A DNA stretch of 64,000 nucleotides from Gordonibacter sp. An230. Lineage in GTDB: Bacteria > Actinomycetota > Coriobacteriia > Coriobacteriales > Eggerthellaceae. The translations under genes were made by a program, and so were the position numbers. The DNA lies in the NCBI RefSeq assembly GCF_002159915.1, contig NZ_NFJP01000002.1:62001-126000 (forward strand). The letters are read 5' to 3'. Positions 44,717 to 52,744 of this stretch are shown one piece after another. A model generated the notes under the pieces. It searched no databases. It saw only the letters and a list, made by a program, of their open reading frames with translations, and was not told the DNA's origin. Each line of letters opens with the position of its first letter. Positions within the stretch are counted from its first letter, which is position 1.

Positions 44717-46326
44717 TGGCGCCGGTGGAGCTCAGGCCGTACCAGCAGGAGGCGCGCGAGGCCGTCGAGCGCGAGTGGGGCGAGGGGCGCGCGAAGACGC
44801 TCCTCGTCCTGCCCACCGGCACCGGGAAGACCGTCGTGTTCGCGATGGTCGCCAAGGACGCGGTGGACGCCGGCGGACGCGTGCTCGTGCTCGCCCACAG
44901 AGGCGAGCTGCTGGAGCAGGCCGCGGACAAGATAGGGGCCGCCACGGGGCTCGGGTGCAGCGTGGAGAAGGCCGAGCGCACGAGCCTCGGCGAATGGTTC
45001 CGCGTGACGGTGGGCAGCGTGCAGACGCTGATGCGGGAGAGCCGACTTGCGCGGTTCGGCCACGACCACTACACGCACATCGTCGTGGACGAGGCGCACC
45101 ACGCGCTCTCCGACAGCTACCGGGCGGTGCTCGACTGGTTCCCGGAGGCGCGCGTGCTCGGCGTGACCGCCACGCCCGACCGCGGCGACCGCAAAAACCT
45201 CGGCGCGCTCTTCGACAGCATCGCCTACGAGTACACGCTGCCCCGCGCCATCAAGGAGGGCTACCTCTGCCCCATCAAGGCGCAGACGGTGCCGCTCGAG
45301 ATCGACCTGTCCGCCGTGAAGGTGCAGTCGGGCGACTACGCGGCCGGCGACCTCGGCACGGCGCTCGACCCGTACCTGGACCGCATCGCCGATGAGATGC
45401 TGGCGGCGGGCTGCATGGAGCGCAAGACCGTGTGCTTCCTGCCCCTCGTCAAGACCGCGAAGAAGTTCCGCGGGATCCTCGCCGCCAAGGGCTTCAACGC
45501 ATACGAGGTCGATGGCGAGAGCTTCGACCGGGCCGAAGTGCTGGCGAAGTTCGACGCGGCGGGAGGCGGGACCGCGCTCTGCAACTCGATGCTGCTCACC
45601 GAGGGATGGGACTGCCCGAGCGTGGACTGCGTGGTGGTGCTGCGCCCGACGAAGGTGCGCTCGCTGTACTGCCAGATGGTCGGGCGCGGCACGCGCCTGT
45701 CCCCGGAGACGGGCAAGACGGAGCTGCTCCTGCTCGACTTCCTGTGGCACGTCGAGCGCCACGAGCTGTGCCGCCCCGCGCACCTCGTCGCCGAGGGCGA
45801 GGAGGTGGCCCGCGCCATGACCGCGCGCTTGGAGGCGGCCGGGCGCCCCGAGGACCTGGAGGAGGTGGAGCGCGAGGCCGCCAAGGACGTGGTGGAGGAG
45901 CGCGAGCGGAGGCTGGCCGAGGAGCTGGCGTCCATGCGCAGGCGCAAGCGCCGCCTCGTGGACCCGCTCCAGTACGAGATGAGCATCATGGCCGAGGACC
46001 TGTCCGGCTACGTGCCGTCGTTCGGCTGGGAGGCGGCCCCGGCGAGCGAGGCCCAGCGCAGCGCCCTGGAGAGGGCCGGCATCGACCCCGACGGCGTGGA
46101 GTGCTCCGGCAAGGCGAGCCTGCTGCTCGACCGCCTGGCCAAGCGCAGGGCCGAGGGGCTGGCCACCCCTCGCCAGATACGGCAGCTCGAGGGCCGGGGC
46201 TTCCGGCGCGTGGGCGAATGGACGGCCGGCCAGGCGTCGGCGCTCATCAGCCGCATCGCCGCCAACGGCTGGCGCACGCCCGCCGGCATCCGCCCCGCCG
46301 AGTACGACCCCGCCCTGGGGAGGTAG
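44716..46326 (+). CDS. Superfamily-2 DEAD/DEAH-box helicase
   Basis: A 536-residue helicase of the SSL2/RAD25 and type III restriction-like group. Motif I PTGTGKT, motif II DEAHH (VVDEAHHALSD), motif III VTATPDR and motif VI QMVGRGTRLS are all clear. The C-terminal 150 residues are an extension with coiled coil (REAAKDVVEERERRLAEELA). It probably unwinds phage DNA during replication. The ATG overlaps the SSB-like stop by one base. Confidence 0.92.
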   Translation: MAPVELRPYQQEAREAVEREWGEGRAKTLLVLPTGTGKTVVFAMVAKDAVDAGGRVLVLAHRGELLEQAADKIGAATGLGCSVEKAERTSLGEWFRVTVGSVQTLMRESRLARFGHDHYTHIVVDEAHHALSDSYRAVLDWFPEARVLGVTATPDRGDRKNLGALFDSIAYEYTLPRAIKEGYLCPIKAQTVPLEIDLSAVKVQSGDYAAGDLGTALDPYLDRIADEMLAAGCMERKTVCFLPLVKTAKKFRGILAAKGFNAYEVDGESFDRAEVLAKFDAAGGGTALCNSMLLTEGWDCPSVDCVVVLRPTKVRSLYCQMVGRGTRLSPETGKTELLLLDFLWHVERHELCRPAHLVAEGEEVARAMTARLEAAGRPEDLEEVEREAAKDVVEERERRLAEELASMRRRKRRLVDPLQYEMSIMAEDLSGYVPSFGWEAAPASEAQRSALERAGIDPDGVECSGKASLLLDRLAKRRAEGLATPRQIRQLEGRGFRRVGEWTAGQASALISRIAANGWRTPAGIRPAEYDPALGR

Positions 46327-46329
46327 GCC

Positions 46330-48579
46330 ATGGACGGGAGAGGATACGACCTGGCCGAGTGCCTGGCCGCCATCGACCCGGCCTCGCTGAGCTACGAGGA
46401 GTGGCTCCATGCGGGCATGGCCCTGCACGCCGAGGGGTACGGCTGCGATGTGTGGGAGGCGTGGAGCCGGCGCGACACGGCGCGCTTCCGCGAGGGCGAG
46501 TGCGCGAAGAAGTGGCGCGGCTTCGGCCGGTCGCCGAGCGAGGTCAAGGGCGGCACCCTCGTCCAGATGGCCCGCGACGCGGGATGGTCGCCGGACGGCG
46601 CGGACGGGCGCGGCGAGGCGCTGGGCTGGGACGACGACGTGGGCGGCGACGGGACGGGCGGACGCATCGTCGACCCGTCGTGGGTCGAAGCGCGCGAGGT
46701 CGTCGAGCCGGCCGGCGAGTGGCGCGGCTGGCAGGAGGCCGTGCGCTACCTCGAGGCGCTGTTCGACGCCGACGAGGTGGTGGGCTACGTGGTGGAGGCC
46801 TGGGACAAGGACGGGCGATGGGTGCCGTCCGGCAAGGGGCCGCACGGCCGCACCGCCGGAGAGCTCGTGGCGGCGCTTACAAAATACAAGGACGACCTCG
46901 GCGCGTCCATCGGGCAGCCCAACCCCGAGGCGGGCGCGTGGATCCGGTTCAACCCGCTCGACGGCAAGGGCGTGCGCAACGAGAACGTCGCGGAGTACCG
47001 CCACGCCCTCGTGGAGAGCGACGACATGCCCGTGGAGCGCCAGCTGGCCATCATCGAGGAGCTGGAGCTGCCCGTGGCGGCCCTCGTGCACAGCGGGAAC
47101 AAGAGCCTGCACGCCGTCGTCAAGGTGGAGGCGAAGGACTACGACGAGTACCGCAGGCGCGTGGACTACCTCTACCGGACATGCCTCGACAACGGGCTCA
47201 AGATCGACACCCAGAACAAGAACCCCAGCCGCCTGTCCCGCATGCCGGGCGTGATGCGCTCCGGCCGCAAGCAGTGGCTCGTGGCCACGGACGTTGGAAA
47301 GGCGTCGTGGGACGAATGGCGCGAGTGGATCGACGAGCAGAACGACGACCTGCCCGATCCCGAGAGCCTGGCCGGCGTCTGGGACGACCTGCCGGAGCTG
47401 TCCCCGCCGCTCATCGACGGGGTGCTGCGCCAGGGCCACAAGATGATGCTCGGCGGCCCCAGCAAGGCGGGCAAGTCGTTCGCGCTCATCGAGCTGTGCG
47501 TGTCGATCGCGGAGGGCGTCCCCTGGCTCGGCTTCGGCTGCGCCCAGGGCCGCGTGCTCTACGTGAACCTGGAGCTGGACCGGGCGAGCTGCCTGCACCG
47601 CTTCCGCGACGTGTACGACGCCATGGGCGTGGAGCCGGCGAACCTGGCCAGCATCGACGTGTGGAACCTGCGCGGCAAGGGCAAGCCCATGGACCGGCTG
47701 GCCCCCTCGCTCATACGCCGCGCGCTGAAGACACGGCCCATCGCGGTCGTGATCGACCCCATCTACAAGGTCATCACGGGCGACGAGAACTCGGCCGACC
47801 AGATGGCGGCGTTCTGCAACCAGTTCGACCGCGTGGCCACCGAGCTGGGGTGCGCCGTCGTGTACTGCCACCACCACAGCAAGGGACTGCAGGGCCAGAA
47901 GCGCAGCATGGACCGCGTGAGCGGTTCGGGCGTGTTCGCCCGCGACCCCGACGCCCTCCTGGACATGATCGAGCTGGAGCAGACCGACGCGCTGCGCCGG
48001 CAGCAGGAGGACGCCGCCGTGTGCGCCGCGCTCGAGCGCGTCATGGCCGAGCGCGGGCCGGGCGGCTGGCAGGACGTGGTCGGGGAGGACGACCGCGCGA
48101 GCGCCGAGCGGTTCCTGGAGGGCGCGCGGGCGCTCCTCGGCCGGGAGGACGAGCGGGCGATGCTCGACGCCGTGCACACGGCGCGCAAGGCGGCCTCCCA
48201 GCGCACCGCGTGGCGCATAGAGGGCACGCTGCGCGAGTTCCCTCGCTTCGAGCCGCTGAACCTGTGGTTCGACCACCCGGTGCACCGGACGGACGCCACG
48301 GGCGCGCTCGCGGACCTCGAGAGCGACGGGGCGGGCAACGCCTGGGCGGGGAGGCCCGGGCGCAACCGCCAGGCGAAGAGCAAGGCGGAGAAGGCCGCAG
48401 AGCGCAGGCAGGCCGTCGAGGAGGCGTTCGGGGCGTGCGACATGGGCGAGGGCGTGACCGTCAAGGAGGTGGCCGATTTCATGGGCGTGAGCGAGAAGAC
48501 GGCCCGCGCGAGGGCCGCGGAGCACGGCGGGTTCTGGGTCAAGGGCGGCACGATCGGAAGACGGAAGGAAGGAAAATAG
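46330..48579 (+). CDS. Phage primase/replicative helicase (PriCT_2 and AAA RepA-like)
   Basis: A 749-residue replication protein. The N-terminal part (LAAIDPASLSYEEWLHAGMA) is a PriCT_2-like primase C-terminal module; a primase/polymerase-type region follows at about 130-340 (HSGNKSLHAVVKV, PSRLSRMPGVMR, as in D5-like or bifunctional primases). The ATPase half (about 365-560) has Walker A GGPSKAGKSF and Walker B VVIDPIYKV with CHHHSKG. A helix-turn-helix (VTVKEVADFMGVSEKTARAR) closes the protein. The gene ends inside the first copy of an origin-like repeat. Confidence 0.85.
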   Translation: MDGRGYDLAECLAAIDPASLSYEEWLHAGMALHAEGYGCDVWEAWSRRDTARFREGECAKKWRGFGRSPSEVKGGTLVQMARDAGWSPDGADGRGEALGWDDDVGGDGTGGRIVDPSWVEAREVVEPAGEWRGWQEAVRYLEALFDADEVVGYVVEAWDKDGRWVPSGKGPHGRTAGELVAALTKYKDDLGASIGQPNPEAGAWIRFNPLDGKGVRNENVAEYRHALVESDDMPVERQLAIIEELELPVAALVHSGNKSLHAVVKVEAKDYDEYRRRVDYLYRTCLDNGLKIDTQNKNPSRLSRMPGVMRSGRKQWLVATDVGKASWDEWREWIDEQNDDLPDPESLAGVWDDLPELSPPLIDGVLRQGHKMMLGGPSKAGKSFALIELCVSIAEGVPWLGFGCAQGRVLYVNLELDRASCLHRFRDVYDAMGVEPANLASIDVWNLRGKGKPMDRLAPSLIRRALKTRPIAVVIDPIYKVITGDENSADQMAAFCNQFDRVATELGCAVVYCHHHSKGLQGQKRSMDRVSGSGVFARDPDALLDMIELEQTDALRRQQEDAAVCAALERVMAERGPGGWQDVVGEDDRASAERFLEGARALLGREDERAMLDAVHTARKAASQRTAWRIEGTLREFPRFEPLNLWFDHPVHRTDATGALADLESDGAGNAWAGRPGRNRQAKSKAEKAAERRQAVEEAFGACDMGEGVTVKEVADFMGVSEKTARARAAEHGGFWVKGGTIGRRKEGK

Positions 48580-48708
48580 CGTGCTCGCTTCCCTGCTCCC
48601 TGATCGGGAAAATAGCGATTATTTTCCCTTCCTTCCCGATCGGGAAACCTCCGCTATTTTCCCTTTTCCGGATCGGGAGGAAAAAAGCGGGAATCCCGGC
48701 TATTTTCC
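48571..48708. repeat. Inverted decanucleotide repeats, putative phage replication origin
   Basis: Four copies of GGAAAATAGC: two forward (48571-48580, 48607-48616) and two reversed (48653-48662, 48699-48708), spaced 36, 46 and 46 bases. CCGATCGGGAA/GATCGGGA palindromes and T/A-rich tracts lie between them. The first copy includes the primase stop codon. Position right after the primase gene and iteron-like spacing suggest an origin, or a binding array for a phage replication protein. Confidence 0.65.
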
Positions 48709-48725
48709 CGATCCGGGAGTAACGG

Positions 48726-48828
48726 TACCCCCCTACGGGGGGTAAAGGGTTTCCCTTCCCTCCGGTCAGAGGGGAAAGGAAGGCGGGCTAAAGCTGCGCC
48801 CGCCGTCCTCCCTTCCCCTGCCTCTGAC
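48726..48828. other. Strong stem-loops after the repeat array
   Basis: First a palindrome TACCCCCCTACGGGGGGTA (48726-48744). Then a large imperfect hairpin from GTCAGAGG (48765) to CCTCTGAC (48828), with a GCGGGC/GCCCGC top. These could terminate the early transcript or form part of the origin. They account for the rest of the 295-base gap up to 48874. Confidence 0.55.
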
Positions 48829-48874
48829 AAAGCATGCAATTCTCAAGTCTAACTGATAGACGAAAGGTAGCAAT

Positions 48875-48970
48875 ATGAATTTCGGCAGGATCGTGAGAAC
48901 GGACATCGCGGCGGACGAGAACGGCGTCACCGCCACCATGCGCCCCGAGAAGGGAGGCGATGCATCATGA
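48875..48970 (+). CDS. 31-residue phage micropeptide
   Basis: Very short gene: MNFGRIVRTDIAADENGVTA followed by a charged tail ending GGDAS. AAAGG sits seven bases before the ATG, and the stop overlaps the next ATG as ATGA, so it is likely to be translated and coupled. Function unknown. Confidence 0.55.
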   Translation: MNFGRIVRTDIAADENGVTATMRPEKGGDAS

Positions 48971-49230
48971 GCTGGGAAATGGAGGCGACAACCACGTGTC
49001 CTTACGAAGACGCGGCCGAGGCGAGGCGCAAGGGGTACACGGCGTGCGGCACGTGCGCGGTGCCCGACTACGCGTGCGGCAAGATCGACGAGCGCGAATG
49101 GGCGAAAAGGCACTGCCCGAAAGGCTGCCCGGATCCCGAGCGGTGGAACCTTGGTTGCTGGAACTGCGAGGAGATGCATGACGCCAACAGCGTTGCCTTG
49201 CCATGCAGGCGAAAGGAGCCTGGGGCATGA
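48967..49230 (+). CDS. Cysteine-rich small phage protein
   Basis: An 87-residue protein with ten cysteines in patterns that suggest zinc binding (CGTCAVPDYACGK, HCPKGCPDPERWNLGCWNCE). Unrecognised family. ATGA overlap with the upstream micropeptide and with the downstream membrane protein shows tight coupling. Confidence 0.72.
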   Translation: MSWEMEATTTCPYEDAAEARRKGYTACGTCAVPDYACGKIDEREWAKRHCPKGCPDPERWNLGCWNCEEMHDANSVALPCRRKEPGA

Positions 49231-49427
49231 GGACGGCTGCCATGTGGCTGCGCGACGAGCTGCCGTACTACCTCGCCATGGCGCTGATGACCGCAGCGAT
49301 GATCCTCGCCTGCATCGCATTCCTTGCCTGGGCGCTGCTGTGCCGGCTCGCCAAGCCCGTTGCGGCGGTAGCCTGCGTCGCCATCGTCTGCTGGGCCGCC
49401 CTCAAGGCCATGGGGGTGCTGCCATGA
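49227..49427 (+). CDS. Two-helix phage membrane protein
   Basis: A 66-residue protein with two hydrophobic helices (YYLAMALMTAAMILACIAFL and VAAVACVAIVCWAALKAM). Both ends overlap neighbouring genes by four bases. The start follows AAGGAG by eight bases. It might be holin-like, but its place between early genes and RusA argues against a lysis role. Confidence 0.65.
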   Translation: MRTAAMWLRDELPYYLAMALMTAAMILACIAFLAWALLCRLAKPVAAVACVAIVCWAALKAMGVLP

Positions 49428-49855
49428 TCGAGTTCTTCGAGCCGATGGTGCCGCCGACGGCCACGCACAACGACCTGGAGCCGTGCATGCGCCGAGGGAG
49501 GCCCTCGATCCGCAAGTCCGACGCGCTGCTCGAGGCGGAGGCGGCATGGCGCGCGCATCTGGCCCGCCACGCCCCTGCAGCGCCCCTCAGGGGCCCGATC
49601 TCCGTCGAGATGCGCATCTGCTGGCCGACGGGGGGAACCCATCCCCAAGGGGCGCCCCACGCCGTCAAGCCGGACGCCGACAACGTGGAGAAGACCGTGT
49701 TCGACGTCATGGCCTCCCTCGGGTTCTTCGAAAACGACAGCCGGATCGCGCTGCACACGACGGCGAAGCTGTGGAGCGACCCGGCGGGAATCTACGCGAG
49801 GATGGAGGAGCTGCCGGGATCGCGCGGGGAGGGGGCGGCGTGCGATGGGGTTTAG
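49424..49855 (+). CDS. rusA: RusA-type Holliday junction resolvase
   Basis: A 143-residue nuclease of the RusA family. The diagnostic acidic motif KPDADNVEKTVFDVM holds the metal-binding aspartates. The start overlaps the previous stop as ATGA. It resolves branched recombination and replication intermediates and fits the SMC/Sak4/SSB set upstream. Confidence 0.9.
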   Translation: MIEFFEPMVPPTATHNDLEPCMRRGRPSIRKSDALLEAEAAWRAHLARHAPAAPLRGPISVEMRICWPTGGTHPQGAPHAVKPDADNVEKTVFDVMASLGFFENDSRIALHTTAKLWSDPAGIYARMEELPGSRGEGAACDGV

Positions 49856-50270
49856 ACTCGAAGCGGCCAGGCCCGGCGAGACGGAGAGGGTGTGCGAGAG
49901 ATGCTTGCGGGCCTACTTGCCCGCAAGCAGGACGCAGCGGTTCTGCCCGGATTGCGGCAGGCCGAGGCCTTACACGAGCGAGACCGCGGCGAAAAGAGAA
50001 TCCAATGGTGCGAAGGAGGCAGAGAGGTTCATGGACGCGAACCTGAAGGGCTTGAACGACGCGCTGTTCCGCCAGCTCGAGCGAATCGAGGGCGCGGGAA
50101 CGTCCGACGAGCTCGAGACGGAGGTGAGCCGCGCCAACAGCGTGTGCAAGATCGCCGAGACCATCATCGGCAACGGCAAGCTGGTGCTCGAGGCCAGCAG
50201 GGCGAGTATGGCCACGGCGGAGTCCGTGCAGGTTCCCAAGATGCTCCTCGGAAGGGGCGACGGAGAGTGA
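49845..50270 (+). CDS. Zinc-ribbon phage protein
   Basis: A 141-residue protein. The first 45 residues carry a zinc ribbon (CERCLRAYLPASRTQRFCPDC). A helical part follows (AERFMDANLKGLNDALFRQL). It overlaps the rusA end by 11 bases and the HNH start by four. The function is unknown; it is possibly a late regulator or HNH accessory. Confidence 0.65.
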   Translation: MGFRLEAARPGETERVCERCLRAYLPASRTQRFCPDCGRPRPYTSETAAKRESNGAKEAERFMDANLKGLNDALFRQLERIEGAGTSDELETEVSRANSVCKIAETIIGNGKLVLEASRASMATAESVQVPKMLLGRGDGE

Positions 50271-50932
50271 GGACGAGGTACACGCCCGAGCGCGTCGGGT
50301 TCCTGAGAGAGCATTCCCCCGGCCATTCAGCGCAAGAGTTGGCCGACATGTTCAATTCGAGGTTCGGCACGACTGCGAGCCGCAAGGCCATCTACATGGC
50401 GTGCAGGGCCAACGGAATAGGAGGGCTTGTCAACAAAGGACGCTTTCACAAGGGCATGACCGCGCCGAACAAGGGTAAGACGTGGGACGATCTGTACACG
50501 CCCGAGCAGCAGGAGCACATCCGAGCGCACCTATACAAGCCGGGGAACATGTCGGCAAAGGGTATGCGCTACCCCGTCGGTTCCGAGCGCGAGGGCAAGG
50601 ACGGTTACGTGTACGTGAAGGTGTGCGAGAGTTCGCGCGATGCGATGGCCACGGGTGCGAAGTCCTCGCAGTGCTGGCGCTTGAAGCATCACCTAGCGTG
50701 GGAGCGCGAGAACGGCAAGCCCGTCCCCGATGAATCCTTCATCGTGTTCGCGGACGGAGACAAGCGCAACTTCGCGCCGGAAAACCTCGTGTGCGTCAGC
50801 CGCGGCGACTACAACCTGCTGAACAACACGAAGATGCCCCGCTACTACGACGCGGAGTCCCTGAAGGCGTGCAGCGCGCTGGCGAAGCTTAAGAGGGCGG
50901 CGAAAGGGAGGGCGCGCGACCCGCGCGGGTGA
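50267..50932 (+). CDS. HNH endonuclease
   Basis: A 221-residue protein. An N-terminal helix-turn-helix for DNA binding (YTPERVGFLREHSPGHSAQE) precedes a C-terminal HNH_3 nuclease (WRLKHHLAWERENGKPVPDE, then VFADGDKRNFAPENLVCVSR). The GTG overlaps the previous stop as GTGA. HNH enzymes encoded next to the terminase are needed for DNA packaging in several cohesive-end phages, so this one may cooperate with the terminase; a free-standing homing-type endonuclease is the alternative. Confidence 0.85.
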   Translation: MRTRYTPERVGFLREHSPGHSAQELADMFNSRFGTTASRKAIYMACRANGIGGLVNKGRFHKGMTAPNKGKTWDDLYTPEQQEHIRAHLYKPGNMSAKGMRYPVGSEREGKDGYVYVKVCESSRDAMATGAKSSQCWRLKHHLAWERENGKPVPDESFIVFADGDKRNFAPENLVCVSRGDYNLLNNTKMPRYYDAESLKACSALAKLKRAAKGRARDPRG

Positions 50933-51045
50933 CACCTCCCCCATCATGCACCTCGCCGGCCGAGAGGGCCGGCCCCTCCTCGGGCGGCCCGCGGTCCCCC
51001 TGCCGCGGGCCGCCTCCCTGTGACGCGTCCCCCATCATTGGCGCC
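50929..51045. repeat. Structured spacer before terminase with direct repeats
   Basis: Two 19-base direct repeats (50929-50947 and 51020-51038) match at 17 positions and share CCCCCATCAT. Between them are a 7-bp stem GCCGGCC/GGCCGGC (50955-50973) and a perfect 12-bp stem GGCGGCCCGCGG/CCGCGGGCCGCC (50983-51014). The location between HNH and terminase genes is where cohesive-end sites are often found. The terminase frame is also open through here from a GTG at 50929. Confidence 0.55.
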
Positions 51046-52734
51046 ATGCCGAACCCCGAGAACATAGAGCCGCACAAGATCCGAACCGCGAGCGAAGCGC
51101 GGGAGAAGGGCCGCGCCGGCGGCCTGCGCTCGGGCGCGCGCCGCCGCGAGCTCGCCAGCCTGCGGAAGGCCGCCCGCGTGGTGCTGTCGATGGACGTGGT
51201 GAGCCCCGAGGCGCGGGAGAACCTGGCGACCCTCGGGCTGGATCCGGACGAGCGCACGAACGCCGCGCTCGTCACGGCGCGCATGGTGATGGCCGCCGCC
51301 GGCGGCGACGTCAAGGCGTACGAGGCCCTGTCGCGCAACATGGGCGCGCTGGACGATGCGGAGGCCGCCGAGGAGGCGGAGCGGGCCGCAGGGGCAGCCT
51401 CCGGGCGCGAGGGGGGCCTGCCCCTCATCGACACCGCGTCCCTCGTCCCCGGATGCTACGCCGACGCGTGGCGCGACATCATGGAGCACGGGCACTCGGA
51501 GTACATCGGCGAGAGCGGGCGCGGCTCGCTCAAGTCCACGGTGCTGCTGTCGCTCGCCCCCGTCGTCCTCATGCTCAAAGACCCGCGCCTGTGCGGCGTG
51601 GCGTTCCGGCGAGTCGGGAACACCCTGCGCGACTCGATCTTCGCGTCGCTCGTGAGCGCGATCCGCCGCCTGGGCGCGGAGTCCGAGTTCGAGTGGACGA
51701 GCTCCCCCATGCGCATCCTGCGCCCCTCCACCGGCCAGACGATCATGTTCCGCGGCCTGGATGACGAGGATAAGGCGAAGTCCCTCACGCTCGACAGCCC
51801 TGATCTCTACATCGGTTTCGCCTGCTGGGAGGAGTTCGATCAGATCAAGGGCGAGCGCTCCGTGCGCCGCGTCGAGCAGACCGTCAAGCGCGGCGCCGCC
51901 CCGCGCTTCTGGACGTTCCGCGCTTTCAACACCCCCGCCGACCCCGAGCATTGGGCGCACCTCTACGCGCAACGTATGGAGGAATCCGGCGACGCGCTTG
52001 TTCTGCGCAGCACGTATCTGGACGTGCCGCCCGAGTTCCTGGGCGAGGAGTTCTTCAAGGATGCCGAACGGCTCAAGTCCGTGAGTGAGGAGGCGTACCG
52101 CAACGAGTACCTCGGCGAGCCCGTGGGCCTCACCGGGCGCGTGTTTAATAACGTGGAAGCGGCGGAGGTGGCGCCGGAGGACGTGGCGGCCATGAAATGG
52201 GTGCGCCGAGGCATCGACTGGGGCTTCGCGAACGATCCGTTCGTGTGGCTCACGGTCGGCTACGACCGCAAGACCGCGACGCTGTACATAGCCGACGAGG
52301 TGTTCTCGACGGGCGTGCTCGACGCCGACAACGTGCGCGCCGTCAAGGAGCGCATGGCCGAGCACGACGAAAGCGGCGCGGTTCTGCGCCTGCCCGACGG
52401 CTCGCCTGCGTTCGAGCGCCGCAAGCCGGAGAACGAGTGCCGTGCGGACGCTGCCGCCCCCAAGGACATCGCCACGTGGCGGTCGCTGGGGATCGAGTGC
52501 GTGCCCGCCAGCAAGCGCGTGCCCGTGGCCGACGGCATCAGATGGCTCGCCAAGCGCCGCCGCATCGTGATCGACCGCAGGCGCTGCCCGCTCGCCTACC
52601 AGGAGTTCGCGCGGTACCGGGCACTGGAGGACGACGAGGGGCGCTTCCTGGGCTTTCCCGACAAGGACAACCATACCATCGACGCCGTGCGCTACGCGGC
52701 GTTCGACCTCATATCGGACCCCGACATAGCGTAA
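51046..52734 (+). CDS. terL: Terminase large subunit with N-terminal small-subunit-like extension
   Basis: A 562-residue packaging motor. Residues about 130-330 are the ATPase (Walker A-like GESGRGSLKST, Walker B IGFACWEEFDQ). Residues about 370-555 are the nuclease (RRGIDWGFANDPFVW ... DNHTIDAVRYAAF). The first 115 residues (ASEAREKGRAGGLRSGARRR ... AYEALSRNMGALDD) look like a separate small terminase-type/DNA-binding protein found upstream of terL in related phages, here in the same chain. No separate terS was seen. Start choice is uncertain (ATG without a clear ribosome site versus coupled GTG at 50929). Confidence 0.9.
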   Translation: MPNPENIEPHKIRTASEAREKGRAGGLRSGARRRELASLRKAARVVLSMDVVSPEARENLATLGLDPDERTNAALVTARMVMAAAGGDVKAYEALSRNMGALDDAEAAEEAERAAGAASGREGGLPLIDTASLVPGCYADAWRDIMEHGHSEYIGESGRGSLKSTVLLSLAPVVLMLKDPRLCGVAFRRVGNTLRDSIFASLVSAIRRLGAESEFEWTSSPMRILRPSTGQTIMFRGLDDEDKAKSLTLDSPDLYIGFACWEEFDQIKGERSVRRVEQTVKRGAAPRFWTFRAFNTPADPEHWAHLYAQRMEESGDALVLRSTYLDVPPEFLGEEFFKDAERLKSVSEEAYRNEYLGEPVGLTGRVFNNVEAAEVAPEDVAAMKWVRRGIDWGFANDPFVWLTVGYDRKTATLYIADEVFSTGVLDADNVRAVKERMAEHDESGAVLRLPDGSPAFERRKPENECRADAAAPKDIATWRSLGIECVPASKRVPVADGIRWLAKRRRIVIDRRRCPLAYQEFARYRALEDDEGRFLGFPDKDNHTIDAVRYAAFDLISDPDIA

Positions 52735-52744
52735 GGAGCAGATC

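Noticed and set aside
41284-48525. Very long minus-strand frames (over 1000 codons) opposite the replication genes
   Set aside because: They are antisense to helicase, primase and ATPase genes with intact motifs; Arg/Leu/Ala/His-rich artefacts of GC-rich third positions.
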